Assembly: GCA_023258935.1 (NCBI GenBank)
Contig: JAHFRG010000040.1
Span: forward strand, 1 to 13,114
DNA: 13,114 nucleotides
Direction: 5' to 3'
From: Betaproteobacteria bacterium
GTDB taxonomy: Bacteria > Pseudomonadota > Gammaproteobacteria > Burkholderiales > JAHFRG01
Position numbers and translations under genes: made by a program. The notes below the pieces were generated by a model. That model searched no databases and was not told the origin of the DNA. It saw only the letters and a list, made by a program, of their open reading frames with translations. Shown here piece by piece: positions 1 through 8,371 of the stretch (position 1 is its first letter; each line of letters begins with the position of its first letter).

Positions 1-703
1 TATCGTCGCCAAAGCCCTCCAGCTTCTTGCGGATCCAGCGCGGGATTTCCGCGCCGCAGTTGTCGGAAAAGCGCGCAAGCTGCGCGAATTTGTTAATAGG
101 CATGATGCCGGGGACAATCGGCACGTTTAGGCCCAGTGCTTCGCATTCGTCAATGAAGCTGTAATAGCTGTCCGCGTTGAAGAAATACTGAGTAATAGCG
201 GAATTAGCGCCGGCATCCATCTTGCGCTTGAAATTGCGGATATCCTCCTGGGCGGAGCGCGCCTGGGGATGGAATTCCGGATAGCAGGCCACTTCAATAT
301 GAAAAGCGCCGTCGTATTCCTTGCGGATGAATTCCACCAGTTCGTTGGCGTAGCGGAATTCCCCTGGGGAGGCCATTCCCGAAGGCAGATCGCCCCGCAA
401 CGCGACGATGCGCTTGATACCGCTGGCTCGGTACTGATCCAACACGGAGCGGATAGTTTGACGTGTGGTGCTGATGCACGAAATATGCGGCGCCGCGCTT
501 AAACCCACGCGCTGGATTTCTAGCACGGTCTCCAGCGTGCGGTCGCGGGTCGAACCACCAGCACCGAAAGTTACCGAAAAGAATTCCGGCTTGAGCTGCG
601 CCAGTTGCTTGCGCGTTTCGCGCAGTTTCTCCACCCCTTGCGGCGTCTGCGGCGGGAAAAATTCGAAGCTAAATGTGCGCGGGTATTGTTTTTGCGATTG
701 CAT
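1..703 (-). CDS. metF: 5,10-methylenetetrahydrofolate reductase (C-terminus beyond window)
   Basis: Cytoplasmic FAD enzyme that reduces 5,10-methylene-THF to 5-methyl-THF, the methyl donor for remethylating homocysteine to methionine. I translated the minus strand from the ATG at 703-701; the frame is open to the window edge, giving 234 codons of a protein that is normally about 280-300 residues, so only the C-terminal part is missing. Family hallmarks are visible: SFEFFPP at residues 12-18 (with the conserved Glu14) and SVTFGAGGSTRDRT at 43-56, then IVALRGDLP and ITQYFFNADSYYSF further on. It lies downstream of ahcY on the same strand, separated by 91 bp that holds an inverted repeat. The start has no good Shine-Dalgarno sequence, only a GCGGT lying inside that repeat followed by an A run. 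The frame is open upstream to a stop at 751-749, but the ATG matches the usual MetF N-terminus best. Confidence 0.95.
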   Translation of the reverse strand, partial: MQSQKQYPRTFSFEFFPPQTPQGVEKLRETRKQLAQLKPEFFSVTFGAGGSTRDRTLETVLEIQRVGLSAAPHISCISTTRQTIRSVLDQYRASGIKRIVALRGDLPSGMASPGEFRYANELVEFIRKEYDGAFHIEVACYPEFHPQARSAQEDIRNFKRKMDAGANSAITQYFFNADSYYSFIDECEALGLNVPIVPGIMPINKFAQLARFSDNCGAEIPRWIRKKLEGFGDD

Positions 704-710
704 TTTTTTA

Positions 711-785
711 CCGCAGAGGCGCGAAGATGCAGAGAAAAGCAAATTCCATCAGGTTCTGCAGCTTCCCCCCGCTTTGCGTCTCCGC
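711..785. repeat. Imperfect inverted repeat of the 'CGCAGAGGCGC' intergenic type
   Basis: The left arm GCAGAGGCGCGAAG (713-726) and the right arm CTTTGCGTCTCCGC (772-785) are inverted copies matching at 11 of 14 positions, about 45 bp apart. The left arm continues into ATGCAGAGAAAAGC, the phrase typical of a short dispersed element that I remember from intergenic regions of many environmental proteobacterial genomes. It fills nearly all of the ahcY-metF gap. Only one copy is present here, so its dispersed nature cannot be shown from this window. Confidence 0.55.
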
Positions 786-794
786 TGCTTAAGA

Positions 795-2210
795 TCAATA
801 ACGGTAATGCTCAGGCTTGAACGGGCCAGCCTGGTTGACGCCGATGTACTTCGCCTGTTCTTCGGTGAGTTCAGTGAGCTTGGCGCCGACTTTCTTCAAG
901 TGCAGCCGCGCTACTTTCTCGTCGAGGTGCTTGGGCAGCACATAGACTTTTTTTTCGTACTTCGCACCGTGCTGCCATAACTCGATCTGCGCCATCACTT
1001 GGTTGGTGAAGGAGTTGGACATCACGAAGCTGGGATGCCCGGTGGCGCACCCCAAGTTCACCAGCCGCCCCTCGGCGAGCACGATGAGGCGCTTGCCGTC
1101 GGGGAAAATCACATGGTCCACCTGCGGCTTGATGTTTTCCCACTGGTATTGGCGGAGTGATGCAATGTCGATTTCCGAATCGAAATGGCCGATGTTGCAC
1201 ACGATGGCGTTATGTTTCATTTTCTTCATATGCTCGAGAGTGATGACATGGAAGTTGCCGGTGGCGGACACAAAAATATCAGCCTTGTCGGCCGCATCCT
1301 CCATCGTCACTACGCGGTAGCCTTCCATCACCGCTTGCAGCGCGCAAATGGGATCGATTTCGGTAATCCACACCGTCGCCCCCAGGCCGCGCAAAGACTG
1401 TGCGCAACCTTTGCCGACATCGCCGTAGCCGCAGACTACCGTAATTTTGCCTGCGATCATGACGTCGGTGGCGCGCTTGATGCCATCCACTAGCGATTCG
1501 CGGCAGCCGTACAAGTTGTCGAACTTGGATTTGGTTACCGAGTCGTTGACGTTGATCGCGGAGAAAGGCAGCCGCCCTTCTTTCTGCATCTGATAGAGGC
1601 GCTTGACGCCGGTCGTGGTTTCTTCAGTTACTCCCTTGATGTTTGCCAGAGCTCTTCCATACCAGCCTGGTTTGGCATCAAGCCGTTTTCTGATTGACGC
1701 GAACAGCGCACGCTCTTCATCGTTCGCAGGTTTGGCAATGAGCGAAGGGTTTTTCTCCGCTTGTGCACCCAGCACGACGAGCAGCGTGGCATCGCCGCCG
1801 TCGTCCAGGATCATGTTGGGAAAGCCGCCATCGCTCCATTCGAAAACGCGGTGCGTGAATTCCCAGTATTCATCCAGTGTCTCGCCTTTGTATGCGAAAA
1901 CCGGCGTGCCTGTAGTTGCAATTGCCGCGGCCGCGTGATCTTGGGTTGAGTAGATGTTGCACGAGGCCCAGCGCACTTGCGCACCCAGGATTTTCAGGGT
2001 TTCGATCAGAACCGCAGTCTGAATGGTCATGTGCAAAGACCCTGCGATGCGCGCACCTTTAAGTGGCTGCTGCGCGCGATATTCCTCTCGCACCGCCATC
2101 AGGCCGGGCATTTCGGTTTCAGCAATGGCGATTTCCTTGCGGCCCCAGGAAGCCAAGGAAATATCGGCAACCTTGTAGTCGGCGAATCCGGAACTAAGCA
2201 CTGCGCTCAT
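795..2210 (-). CDS. ahcY: Adenosylhomocysteinase (SAH hydrolase)
   Basis: Cytoplasmic NAD-dependent enzyme that splits S-adenosylhomocysteine into adenosine and homocysteine, removing the product inhibitor of SAM-dependent methyltransferases. The 471-residue protein has the N-terminal substrate-domain motif SLHMTIQTAVLIETL (58-72), NDSVTKSKFDN (222-232), the NAD-binding glycine loop GYGDVGKG (261-268) and the C-terminal PEHYRY that ends this family. The segment around residues 150-190 is the insertion found in the longer bacterial form. The ATG start is preceded by an AGGAG at about 2219-2223. The gene begins 37 bp after the metK stop and is probably cotranscribed with it; metF follows on the same strand, so the three genes cover SAM synthesis, SAH clearance and methyl supply. 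Confidence 0.98.
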   Translation of the reverse strand: MSAVLSSGFADYKVADISLASWGRKEIAIAETEMPGLMAVREEYRAQQPLKGARIAGSLHMTIQTAVLIETLKILGAQVRWASCNIYSTQDHAAAAIATTGTPVFAYKGETLDEYWEFTHRVFEWSDGGFPNMILDDGGDATLLVVLGAQAEKNPSLIAKPANDEERALFASIRKRLDAKPGWYGRALANIKGVTEETTTGVKRLYQMQKEGRLPFSAINVNDSVTKSKFDNLYGCRESLVDGIKRATDVMIAGKITVVCGYGDVGKGCAQSLRGLGATVWITEIDPICALQAVMEGYRVVTMEDAADKADIFVSATGNFHVITLEHMKKMKHNAIVCNIGHFDSEIDIASLRQYQWENIKPQVDHVIFPDGKRLIVLAEGRLVNLGCATGHPSFVMSNSFTNQVMAQIELWQHGAKYEKKVYVLPKHLDEKVARLHLKKVGAKLTELTEEQAKYIGVNQAGPFKPEHYRY

Positions 2211-2247
2211 TTGGTCTGCTCCTGAACCATGCTGCCCGCCCGCTGCA

Positions 2248-3429
2248 CTAAGCTACCTGGGTTTCAAGTGTGCGGCCGGCATCGGCCCGCAGCGCTTCAA
2301 CTTTGTCGGTATTCTCCCAGGTGAATTCTGGTTCATCGCGGCCGAAATGCCCGTAGGCTGCAGTCTTAAGGTAAATCGGTCGCAAAAGGTCGAGCGCATG
2401 AATGATGCCTTTGGGGCGCAGGTCAAAATGTACCTGGATGAGTTTAATGATCTTGTCGTCGCTTATTGTGCCGGTGCCGAAAGTATTGACCGTCAGTGAC
2501 ACCGGACGCGCCATGCCAATGGCATAGGCGACTTGCACCAAGCACTTGCTTGCAAGCTTTGCTGCCACGATGTTTTTCGCTACATAGCGGGCGGCGTAAG
2601 CGGCGGAACGATCCACTTTGGAGGGGTCCTTGCCGGAAAACGCACCACCACCATGCGGCACTGCGCCGCCATAGGTATCAACGATAATCTTGCGCCCGGT
2701 AAGTCCTGCGTCGCCCATCGGTCCGCCGACTACGAAGCGGCCGGTCGGATTGACCAGATAGCGCGTGTCCTTGAGCATGGTTTTGGGCAGTACCGGCTTG
2801 ATGATTTCCTCGATTACTGCTTCAGAAATCTGCTTGTGTGCAATGTCCGGCGCGTGCTGTGTGGAGAGCACAACGGTGTCAATTTGTTTAGGCTTGCCGT
2901 CAATGTAGCGGATGGTGATTTGCGATTTGGCGTCGGGCCGCAGCCACGGCAGCCGCCCGTCACGACGGACTTCGGCTTGTCGTTCCACCAGACGGTGCGC
3001 CAGATATATAGGCATGGGCATCAATACCGCTGTCTCGTCACAGGCGTAGCCGAACATCAGCCCCTGGTCGCCAGCACCTTGCTCCAGGTCCAGTCCCTGG
3101 CCTTCGTTCACGCCCTGCGCGATGTCGCCAGATTGTTTGCCGAACGATGCAAGCACCGAGCAGCTGCGGTAGTCGAAGCCGATTTCCGAGCTGTCGTAGC
3201 CGATGTGTTTTACCGTTTCGCGCGCAACCGCGTTGTAATCCACCGTGGCGTGTGTGGTGATTTCCCCCGCCATCATCACCAAGCCGGTAGTGACCAGTGT
3301 CTCGCAAGCTACCCGCGCATGCGGGTCCTGAGCTAAGATAGCGTCCAAAACGGCATCGGATACTTGATCCGCGACCTTGTCCGGATGTCCTTCCGAAACT
3401 GATTCAGAAGTAAACAGGTATTCGTTCAT
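2248..3429 (-). CDS. metK: S-adenosylmethionine synthetase
   Basis: Makes S-adenosylmethionine from methionine and ATP, releasing phosphate and pyrophosphate; cytoplasmic, usually tetrameric. The 393-residue protein has the N-terminal ATP motif GHPDK (14-18), the methionine-adenosyltransferase signature GAGDQG (118-123) and the glycine-rich phosphate loop GGGAFSGKDPSKVDRS (260-275). Its length is close to the usual 380-395. It is the first gene of the minus-strand metK-ahcY-metF group and is divergent from the acyltransferase gene. The start ATG fits the family N-terminus (LFTSESVSEGHPDK) and has only a weak GAG as ribosome-binding site. I see no riboswitch in its short leader. Confidence 0.98.
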   Translation of the reverse strand: MNEYLFTSESVSEGHPDKVADQVSDAVLDAILAQDPHARVACETLVTTGLVMMAGEITTHATVDYNAVARETVKHIGYDSSEIGFDYRSCSVLASFGKQSGDIAQGVNEGQGLDLEQGAGDQGLMFGYACDETAVLMPMPIYLAHRLVERQAEVRRDGRLPWLRPDAKSQITIRYIDGKPKQIDTVVLSTQHAPDIAHKQISEAVIEEIIKPVLPKTMLKDTRYLVNPTGRFVVGGPMGDAGLTGRKIIVDTYGGAVPHGGGAFSGKDPSKVDRSAAYAARYVAKNIVAAKLASKCLVQVAYAIGMARPVSLTVNTFGTGTISDDKIIKLIQVHFDLRPKGIIHALDLLRPIYLKTAAYGHFGRDEPEFTWENTDKVEALRADAGRTLETQVA

Positions 3430-3463
3430 GGTAATCTCGAGATTGGCTGATAAAAGACTGTCT

Positions 3464-3492
3464 AGGATACCAAATAAGCATTAATAACGAAA
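3464..3492 (-). promoter_or_regulatory. Possible sigma-70 promoter of metK
   Basis: Read on the minus strand, TTTCGT (3492-3487) and TATCCT (3469-3464) are 17 bp apart and lie about 35-60 bp upstream of the metK ATG, in the AT-rich 136 bp between the divergent genes. The match to consensus is moderate. If right, the leader is only about 30 nt, too short for a riboswitch. Confidence 0.3.
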
Positions 3493-3565
3493 GACGATTT
3501 CACTCCAAAGCCATGCCGCAACGGGTGGTATTCGAGTGGCCATCAAGCCTTAAGCGGTGGCATGC

Positions 3566-4435
3566 ATGATGGTGCGTGCCGGATTGGCTCTGGTGTGGCT
3601 TTTGCACTTTCTGCCTCTTGGCGTTCTGGCCAAGCTTGGCGAATGGTTAGGCATGCTGCACTTTATTTTGGGGCATAAGCGGCGCGAAGTCGCGCGCACC
3701 AATTTGCGTCTGTGTTTTCCGCAATGGAGCGATGAAAAACGGGAATACATATTGCGCAGGCATTTTCGCGCGTTTGGCCGCAATCTACTGGAACACGGCA
3801 TTTTGTGGTGGTCATCGCGCGAGCGCATTAAAAAACTGGTGCGCATCGAGGGCCTGGAAAACTGGCAGGCAGTGAGGGACAAACCGGTTATCTGGCTCGC
3901 GCCGCATTTCGTCGGGCTCGACATGGGCGGCTCGCGCCTACACGCAGAATTTTCTGGGATCTCCATGTACAGCCGGCAGAAAAATTCACTGGTGAACGCC
4001 TTGCTTCTGCATGGGCGCACGCGTTTTGGCAACTCCATATTGGTCTCGCGCCAGGAAGGGATACGCCCGGTGATCAAGGCACTTAGCGAAGGCCTACCGC
4101 TCTATTATCTTCCTGACATGGATTACGGGCCTCGCGATTCGCTGTTCGTGCCTTTCTTCGGCGTGCGTGCCGCGACGATTCCGACTTTATCCCGACTGGC
4201 GCAGATAACCGGGGCCAAAGTCGTGCCGTGCGTCACGCGACAGCTTCCTGGTGGCATAGGGTATGTGCTCAAGTTTTACCCTGCGTGGGAGGATTTCCCC
4301 GGTGACACCGTCGAAGCCGATACCCGGCGCATGAATGCCTTCATCGAAGAACGTGTGCTGGAAATGCCCGAGCAGTATTACTGGCTGCACAAGCGCTTTA
4401 AAACCCGTCCGCCGGGGGAACCGAAGCCTTATTAA
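3566..4435 (+). CDS. LpxL/HtrB-family lipid A (Kdo2-lipid IVA) acyltransferase
   Basis: Inner-membrane enzyme of the LpxL/LpxM (HtrB) family, which adds secondary acyl chains to the lipid A precursor. The 289-residue protein starts with a hydrophobic anchor (about residues 4-35), then has the catalytic H-x4-D motif as HFVGLD (114-119), the second block SRQEGIRPVIKAL (161-173) and YLPDMDYGPRDSLFVPFFG (181-199), all typical of the family. The frame also allows a GTG start at 3557, but the ATG at 3566, or the adjacent one at 3569, fits the family N-terminus (MVRAGLALVWLLHFLPL) better; a weak GCGGTGG precedes it. The gene is divergent from metK. Many betaproteobacteria have two such genes in tandem between metK and dapF; here there is one, so LpxL and LpxM roles cannot be told apart. 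Confidence 0.9.
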   Translation: MMVRAGLALVWLLHFLPLGVLAKLGEWLGMLHFILGHKRREVARTNLRLCFPQWSDEKREYILRRHFRAFGRNLLEHGILWWSSRERIKKLVRIEGLENWQAVRDKPVIWLAPHFVGLDMGGSRLHAEFSGISMYSRQKNSLVNALLLHGRTRFGNSILVSRQEGIRPVIKALSEGLPLYYLPDMDYGPRDSLFVPFFGVRAATIPTLSRLAQITGAKVVPCVTRQLPGGIGYVLKFYPAWEDFPGDTVEADTRRMNAFIEERVLEMPEQYYWLHKRFKTRPPGEPKPY

Positions 4436-4717
4436 CCATACAAAGTACAAGGGCTTCAATTCACAGAATTAATAGGCTTTCCAAGATGCAAAATATTGAA
4501 CACTGTCATTCTTGTGAAATCACATAAATACTGCCGAATTTTTCTTTTTCAGTATTAAGAGCTATGGCAGACTGCGGGTACGAGGTGAGATGATTCCAGA
4601 GCTCTCGGGCAGGGTAAACCGGTGTTATTCGGTTTCGGGGCTTCCCATTGAATTCGGGTATCAATCTATCACAAAAATTGCCATAAATTCTGAGATTTGC
4701 ATGAATCTTGCAGCTAA
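4436..4717. other. 282 bp non-coding stretch upstream of dapF
   Basis: This stretch is AT-richer than its surroundings and holds no credible gene. Visible elements are a short palindrome TGTGAAATCACA (4513-4524), a hairpin AAACCG/CGGTTT (4616-4621 and 4630-4635, 8 nt loop) and a loose promoter-like pair TTGCCA-17 bp-ATGAAT just upstream of dapF. It probably carries the end of the acyltransferase transcript and the promoter of the dapF operon, but no single site is convincing. Confidence 0.4.
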
Positions 4718-5548
4718 ATGCTTCTAAAATTCACTAAAATGCATGGATTGGGCAATGATTTCGTCGTTTTAGACGGGATTTCCCAGCGTGTCACCCTGAC
4801 TTCTGACCAATACCGCCAAATTGCTGACCGACATTTTGGCGTGGGTTGCGATCAGATCCTATTGATAGAAAAAGCGACTCGTGATGACGTGGATTTCCGT
4901 TACCGCATTTTCAATGCAGACGGGAACGAGGTAGAACAATGTGGCAACGGTGCAAGGTGCTTTATGCGCTTCGTGCTGGACAAGGGACTTACCCGCAAAA
5001 CAGAAACTCGGGTTCAAACTGCCGGCGGTATCATTGTTCCACGCGTGGAAGCTGACCACAGTGTGACGGTCAACATGGGGGTACCGCGTTTTGCCCCTCA
5101 AGAAATTCCCTTTGAAGCAAATAAGCGTGCGCTTACTTATTCGCTTTCTCTCAAAAACCGGCAGGTTAAAATCAGCGCTTTATCCATTGGCAATCCGCAT
5201 GCTGTACAGGTTGTAAAAGATGTGGACAAAGCACCGGTGACCACACAAGGTCCGCTGATTGAAAAGCACACGCGCTTTCCGCAAGGGGCAAACGTCGGTT
5301 ACATGCAGGTTGTAAATCGCGGGCGCATCAAGCTCAGGGTATTTGAGCGTGGCGTGGGAGAGACCCTTGCCTGCGGCAGTGGAGCCTGCGCAGCAGTAAT
5401 TGCAGGAATTCAGCGTGGTCTGCTGGACAGCCAGGCGATTGTGGAAACTCGTGGAGGGGAACTTAATGTGCGTTGGGACGGCGACGAAAAACCGGTGTGG
5501 ATGACCGGCGGCGCGGTTACCGTGTTTGAGGGCACTATCGAAATCTAA
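4718..5548 (+). CDS. dapF: Diaminopimelate epimerase
   Basis: Cytoplasmic, cofactor-independent racemase that converts LL-diaminopimelate to meso-diaminopimelate, the precursor of lysine and of the peptidoglycan cross-link. The 276-residue protein (E. coli about 274) begins with the classic FTKMHGLGNDFVV (5-17). The two catalytic cysteines are present: Cys75 in EQCGNGARC and Cys219 in ACGSGACA. The ATG start matches the family N-terminus but has no clear Shine-Dalgarno sequence. It heads a tight plus-strand series; the DUF484 gene follows after 21 bp, a conserved arrangement in beta- and gammaproteobacteria. Confidence 0.98.
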   Translation: MLLKFTKMHGLGNDFVVLDGISQRVTLTSDQYRQIADRHFGVGCDQILLIEKATRDDVDFRYRIFNADGNEVEQCGNGARCFMRFVLDKGLTRKTETRVQTAGGIIVPRVEADHSVTVNMGVPRFAPQEIPFEANKRALTYSLSLKNRQVKISALSIGNPHAVQVVKDVDKAPVTTQGPLIEKHTRFPQGANVGYMQVVNRGRIKLRVFERGVGETLACGSGACAAVIAGIQRGLLDSQAIVETRGGELNVRWDGDEKPVWMTGGAVTVFEGTIEI

Positions 5549-5569
5549 GGAACCTAAGAAAGGACAAGG

Positions 5570-6217
5570 ATGAAAATAAGACCATCGGAGGTTGCAGCTT
5601 TTCTTGAGGCACATCCGGAGTTTTTCGAGGAATACGCGGATTTGCTTGCCGACATTTATATTCCCCACCCGCACGGTGGCAGGGCAATTCCGATCAGCGA
5701 GCGGCAGATCCTGACTTTGCGCGAAAGGAACCACCAGCTCGAAGCAAAGCTCAGGGAACTGATCCAGTTTGGTGAAGAGAACGACGCCATCGGCGAGCGT
5801 GTGCACCGCATCGCTCTCGCTTTACTTAACGCCCGCAACCTGGAATCGCTGCTGCATTCGCTGTATTTCAACTTGCGCGAGGATTTTGCCGTGCCGCATG
5901 TGGCACTGCGGTTGTGGGGAGTCAATACCAGTCAGCAGTTGCCCGAGTTCAGCCCAATAAGCGAGAAGTTGCGGGTTTTCAGCGAAACGCTGACCGGCCC
6001 CCATTGTTGCGCGCAATTTGAAGGCACGGAATGGTTTGGCGAAGACGGGCCGAGGCTGCGCTCGTTTGCATTAGTTGCGCTGCGTGCCGAGCGGGTAATC
6101 GGCCTGCTCGCGCTCGCGAGTGAAGATGCTAAACGGTTTTATCCGGAAATGGGGACGTTGTATTTAAAACGACTGGGTGAACTTACCAGCGTTGCGTTGA
6201 TGCGCCACTTGATGTAA
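5570..6217 (+). CDS. DUF484 family protein
   Basis: A 215-residue cytoplasmic protein of the DUF484 family, whose function is not established. The N-terminus has the family mark VAAFLEAHPEFFEEY (8-22), followed by a charged helical stretch that could form a coiled coil (about 43-65) and a GAF-like domain (about 75-210). It has no signal peptide or membrane segment. The ATG is preceded by AAGGACAAGG. It sits 21 bp after dapF and 10 bp before xerC; this dapF-DUF484-xerC order is widely conserved, which suggests a link to cell-wall or chromosome-segregation functions, though only by association. Confidence 0.9.
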   Translation: MKIRPSEVAAFLEAHPEFFEEYADLLADIYIPHPHGGRAIPISERQILTLRERNHQLEAKLRELIQFGEENDAIGERVHRIALALLNARNLESLLHSLYFNLREDFAVPHVALRLWGVNTSQQLPEFSPISEKLRVFSETLTGPHCCAQFEGTEWFGEDGPRLRSFALVALRAERVIGLLALASEDAKRFYPEMGTLYLKRLGELTSVALMRHLM

Positions 6218-6227
6218 GGAGTAATGT

Positions 6228-7142
6228 GTGAGAAACATGGGCCTGGTGGAAGCCGGGCGCTCGGAGAATGATCATCTCGCGCGCTATTTATCGTATCTTG
6301 CAACCGAGAGGCGCCTAAGCCGTCACACCTGCGATAATTATGCGCGCGATGTCAAAGCGCTGCTGGAGCTTGCCGGGACTATCCCGCTCAAGGATTTGCA
6401 GGTTCAGCATATCCGGCGCTATGTGGCGCAGCTTCACGCACGTGGATTGAGTGGCAAGACGCTTGCACGCATGCTTTCTGCCTGGCGCGGCTATTACCAT
6501 TATCTGGCGCGCTCCCACGGTATTCCCCATAACCCCTGCCAAGGTCTGCGCGCGCCGAAATCGGCAAAACACCTTCCTCATGCGCTGTCACCCGACGAAG
6601 CCAACCGTTTGATGGAGATTCCAGTGGAAGGACCGCAGGCGTTGCGCGACAAAGCGATACTGGAACTCTTTTATTCTTCCGGCCTGCGCTTGAGCGAGCT
6701 ATCGGGTTTGCGGGTGGAAGACGTGAACCTTGACGACGCCACAGTGCGTGTAACCGGCAAGGGCAATAAAACACGTATCGTGCCGGTCGGCAGTCACGCA
6801 ATTGCCGCCATACGTGCCTGGCTTGAAGAGCGCAACAAAACTTTCGGAAGCCAAAGCACGTTGTTTCCGGGCAAATACGGCAAGCCGCTAAGCCAGCGTG
6901 CCATCCAATACTGCGTGAGGCAATGGGCGGCAAAGCAGGGGGTCAGCGGCAATGTACACCCGCATGTTCTGCGCCACTCTTTTGCTTCCCACGTTTTGCA
7001 GTCGAGCGGTGATTTGCGCGCGGTGCAAGAAATGCTTGGACATGCCAGTATTTCAACAACCCAGGTTTACACTCATTTAGACTTTCAATACCTGGCCAAA
7101 GCCTACGACAAAGCTCATCCGCGCGCCAAAAAGAAACCGTAA
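6228..7142 (+). CDS. xerC: Tyrosine recombinase XerC
   Basis: Tyrosine recombinase that, with XerD, resolves chromosome dimers at the dif site. The 304-residue protein has an N-terminal SAM-like DNA-binding domain (about 14-100) and a C-terminal catalytic domain with the full active site: Arg154 (SGLRLSEL), Lys178 (TGKGNKTR), His246 and Arg249 (HPHVLRHSFASH), His272 (LGHASISTTQ) and the nucleophile Tyr281 (VYTH). The start is a GTG at 6228, supported by a strong AAGGAG at 6217-6222; an in-frame ATG at 6237 is a weaker choice. XerC is chosen over XerD from the context after dapF and DUF484. It is an ordinary core gene here, not an integrase of a mobile element. Confidence 0.95.
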   Translation: MRNMGLVEAGRSENDHLARYLSYLATERRLSRHTCDNYARDVKALLELAGTIPLKDLQVQHIRRYVAQLHARGLSGKTLARMLSAWRGYYHYLARSHGIPHNPCQGLRAPKSAKHLPHALSPDEANRLMEIPVEGPQALRDKAILELFYSSGLRLSELSGLRVEDVNLDDATVRVTGKGNKTRIVPVGSHAIAAIRAWLEERNKTFGSQSTLFPGKYGKPLSQRAIQYCVRQWAAKQGVSGNVHPHVLRHSFASHVLQSSGDLRAVQEMLGHASISTTQVYTHLDFQYLAKAYDKAHPRAKKKP

Positions 7143-7165
7143 CCACCGGTTTGCGTATTCGCTCC

Positions 7166-8350
7166 ATGCATAAACTGATTCTAAAACCGGGGCGCGAGAA
7201 ATCACTTTTGCGCCGCCATCCATGGATTTTTTCCGGTGCCCTAGCGCAAATACAAGGCGCACCTGAAGCGGGCGATACCGTTGAAATCGTTTCCTCGACG
7301 GAGAAATTTCTAGCCTATGCCGCCTACAGCCCGCATTCGCAAATCGTGGCACGGGTGTGGGATTGGAACCGGGACAGCTGCGTAGACCAGCAGTTTTTTC
7401 ATCGCCGCCTGAGCCAAGCCATCGTGGCGCGCCGGGCACTGGTATACGAATCCAATGCAATGCGTTTGGTGCACAGCGAGTCGGATGGTTTGCCCGGCCT
7501 GGTCGTTGATCTTTACGGTGACAGCCTGGTCATGCAAGTGTTAAGCGCGGGCATGGAGCGCTGGTATCAAAACTGCGCTGATATTGTGCTGGAGTTGACC
7601 GGCGCAGCGCGGGTGTTTGAGCGCTCCGATGCCGAGGTGAGGCGACTCGAGGGCTTGCTTCCCAGAGTCGGGGTACTGCGGGGCTCAGAGCCTCCGCGGC
7701 GAATAAAAATCAAGGAAGGGCGGCTTGAGTTCTGGGTGGACGTAAGAAGCGGGCAAAAGACCGGTTTTTACCTTGATCAGCGGGTAAACCGTGCGCGGGT
7801 GGGCGAGCTTGCTCGGGATAAAGAAGTGCTGGATTGTTTCTGCCATAGCGGGGGTTTTGCCTTGCACGCGCTTGCCAATGGCGCCCAAACCGTTTTTTCG
7901 GTGGATTCCTCTGAGGAAGCTTTGCAACTTGCGAAAGAGAGTCTGGATTTGAACAATCTGCCGGAGGATAAGGCCATGTGGCGCAAAGGCGATGTATTTG
8001 AAGTGCTTCGCGGACTACGTGATGAAGCGAAGCATTTTGACCTGATTATACTCGATCCCCCGAAGTTTGCGCCCACTGCTGCGTTTGCAAAGAAAGCTGC
8101 CCGTGGATACAAGGACATTAACCTGCTTGCTTTCAAGCTGCTGCGCCCGGGGGGCATGCTCGCCACATTCTCCTGCTCAGGAGGAATCTCTACCGAGCTA
8201 TTCCAGAAAATCGTTGCCGGCGCTGCGCTGGATGCGGGGGTTGATGCGCAAATCGTAGAATTTTTTGCCGCTGCGCCCGATCATCCGGTGGCGCTGAACT
8301 TTCCGGAAAGCGCTTATCTGAAAGGCCTGCTGTGTCGGATTTCCGGTTAA
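7166..8350 (+). CDS. rlmI: 23S rRNA (cytosine-1962-C5) methyltransferase RlmI
   Basis: SAM-dependent enzyme that methylates C1962 of 23S rRNA in E. coli; the same role is inferred here. The 394-residue protein (E. coli RlmI 396) has an N-terminal PUA domain (about 1-75), the linker motif GQKTGFYLDQR (196-206), the SAM-binding loop DCFCHSGGF (223-231), motif IV LDPPKFA (296-302) and the catalytic-cysteine motif FSCSGG (335-340, Cys337). The frame could start from TTG at 7151, but the ATG at 7166 gives the family N-terminus MHKLILKPGREKSLLRRHPW. No good ribosome-binding site is visible. It lies 23 bp after xerC and 21 bp before the DsrE-like gene. It uses the SAM made by metK across the divergent region. 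Confidence 0.93.
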   Translation: MHKLILKPGREKSLLRRHPWIFSGALAQIQGAPEAGDTVEIVSSTEKFLAYAAYSPHSQIVARVWDWNRDSCVDQQFFHRRLSQAIVARRALVYESNAMRLVHSESDGLPGLVVDLYGDSLVMQVLSAGMERWYQNCADIVLELTGAARVFERSDAEVRRLEGLLPRVGVLRGSEPPRRIKIKEGRLEFWVDVRSGQKTGFYLDQRVNRARVGELARDKEVLDCFCHSGGFALHALANGAQTVFSVDSSEEALQLAKESLDLNNLPEDKAMWRKGDVFEVLRGLRDEAKHFDLIILDPPKFAPTAAFAKKAARGYKDINLLAFKLLRPGGMLATFSCSGGISTELFQKIVAGAALDAGVDAQIVEFFAAAPDHPVALNFPESAYLKGLLCRISG

Positions 8351-8371
8351 ATCGTCAATAGAGGAGTGTTT

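Noticed and set aside
2211..2247. SAH riboswitch upstream of ahcY, or SAM riboswitch upstream of metK
   Set aside because: The metK-ahcY gap is only 37 bp with a plain AGGAG site, and the metK leader shows no recognisable riboswitch core; both are too short or lack the conserved bases.
2533..3336. 267-codon open frame on the plus strand inside metK
   Set aside because: It lies wholly opposite a convincing metK, has no family features, and looks like a shadow frame of a GC-rich gene.
4513..4524. TGTGAAATCACA as a CRP-type operator
   Set aside because: The half-sites match TGTGA/TCACA but the spacer is 2 bases instead of 6, so it is not a standard site.
6228..7142. Tyrosine recombinase as the integrase of a genomic island
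   Set aside because: Sequence and the dapF-DUF484 context identify it as chromosomal XerC; no attachment-site repeats or island genes are seen.
7134..7152. AAACCG/CGGTTT hairpin at the end of xerC as a terminator
   Set aside because: The stem is only 6 bp with no T run and the rlmI start is a few bases away; more likely chance.
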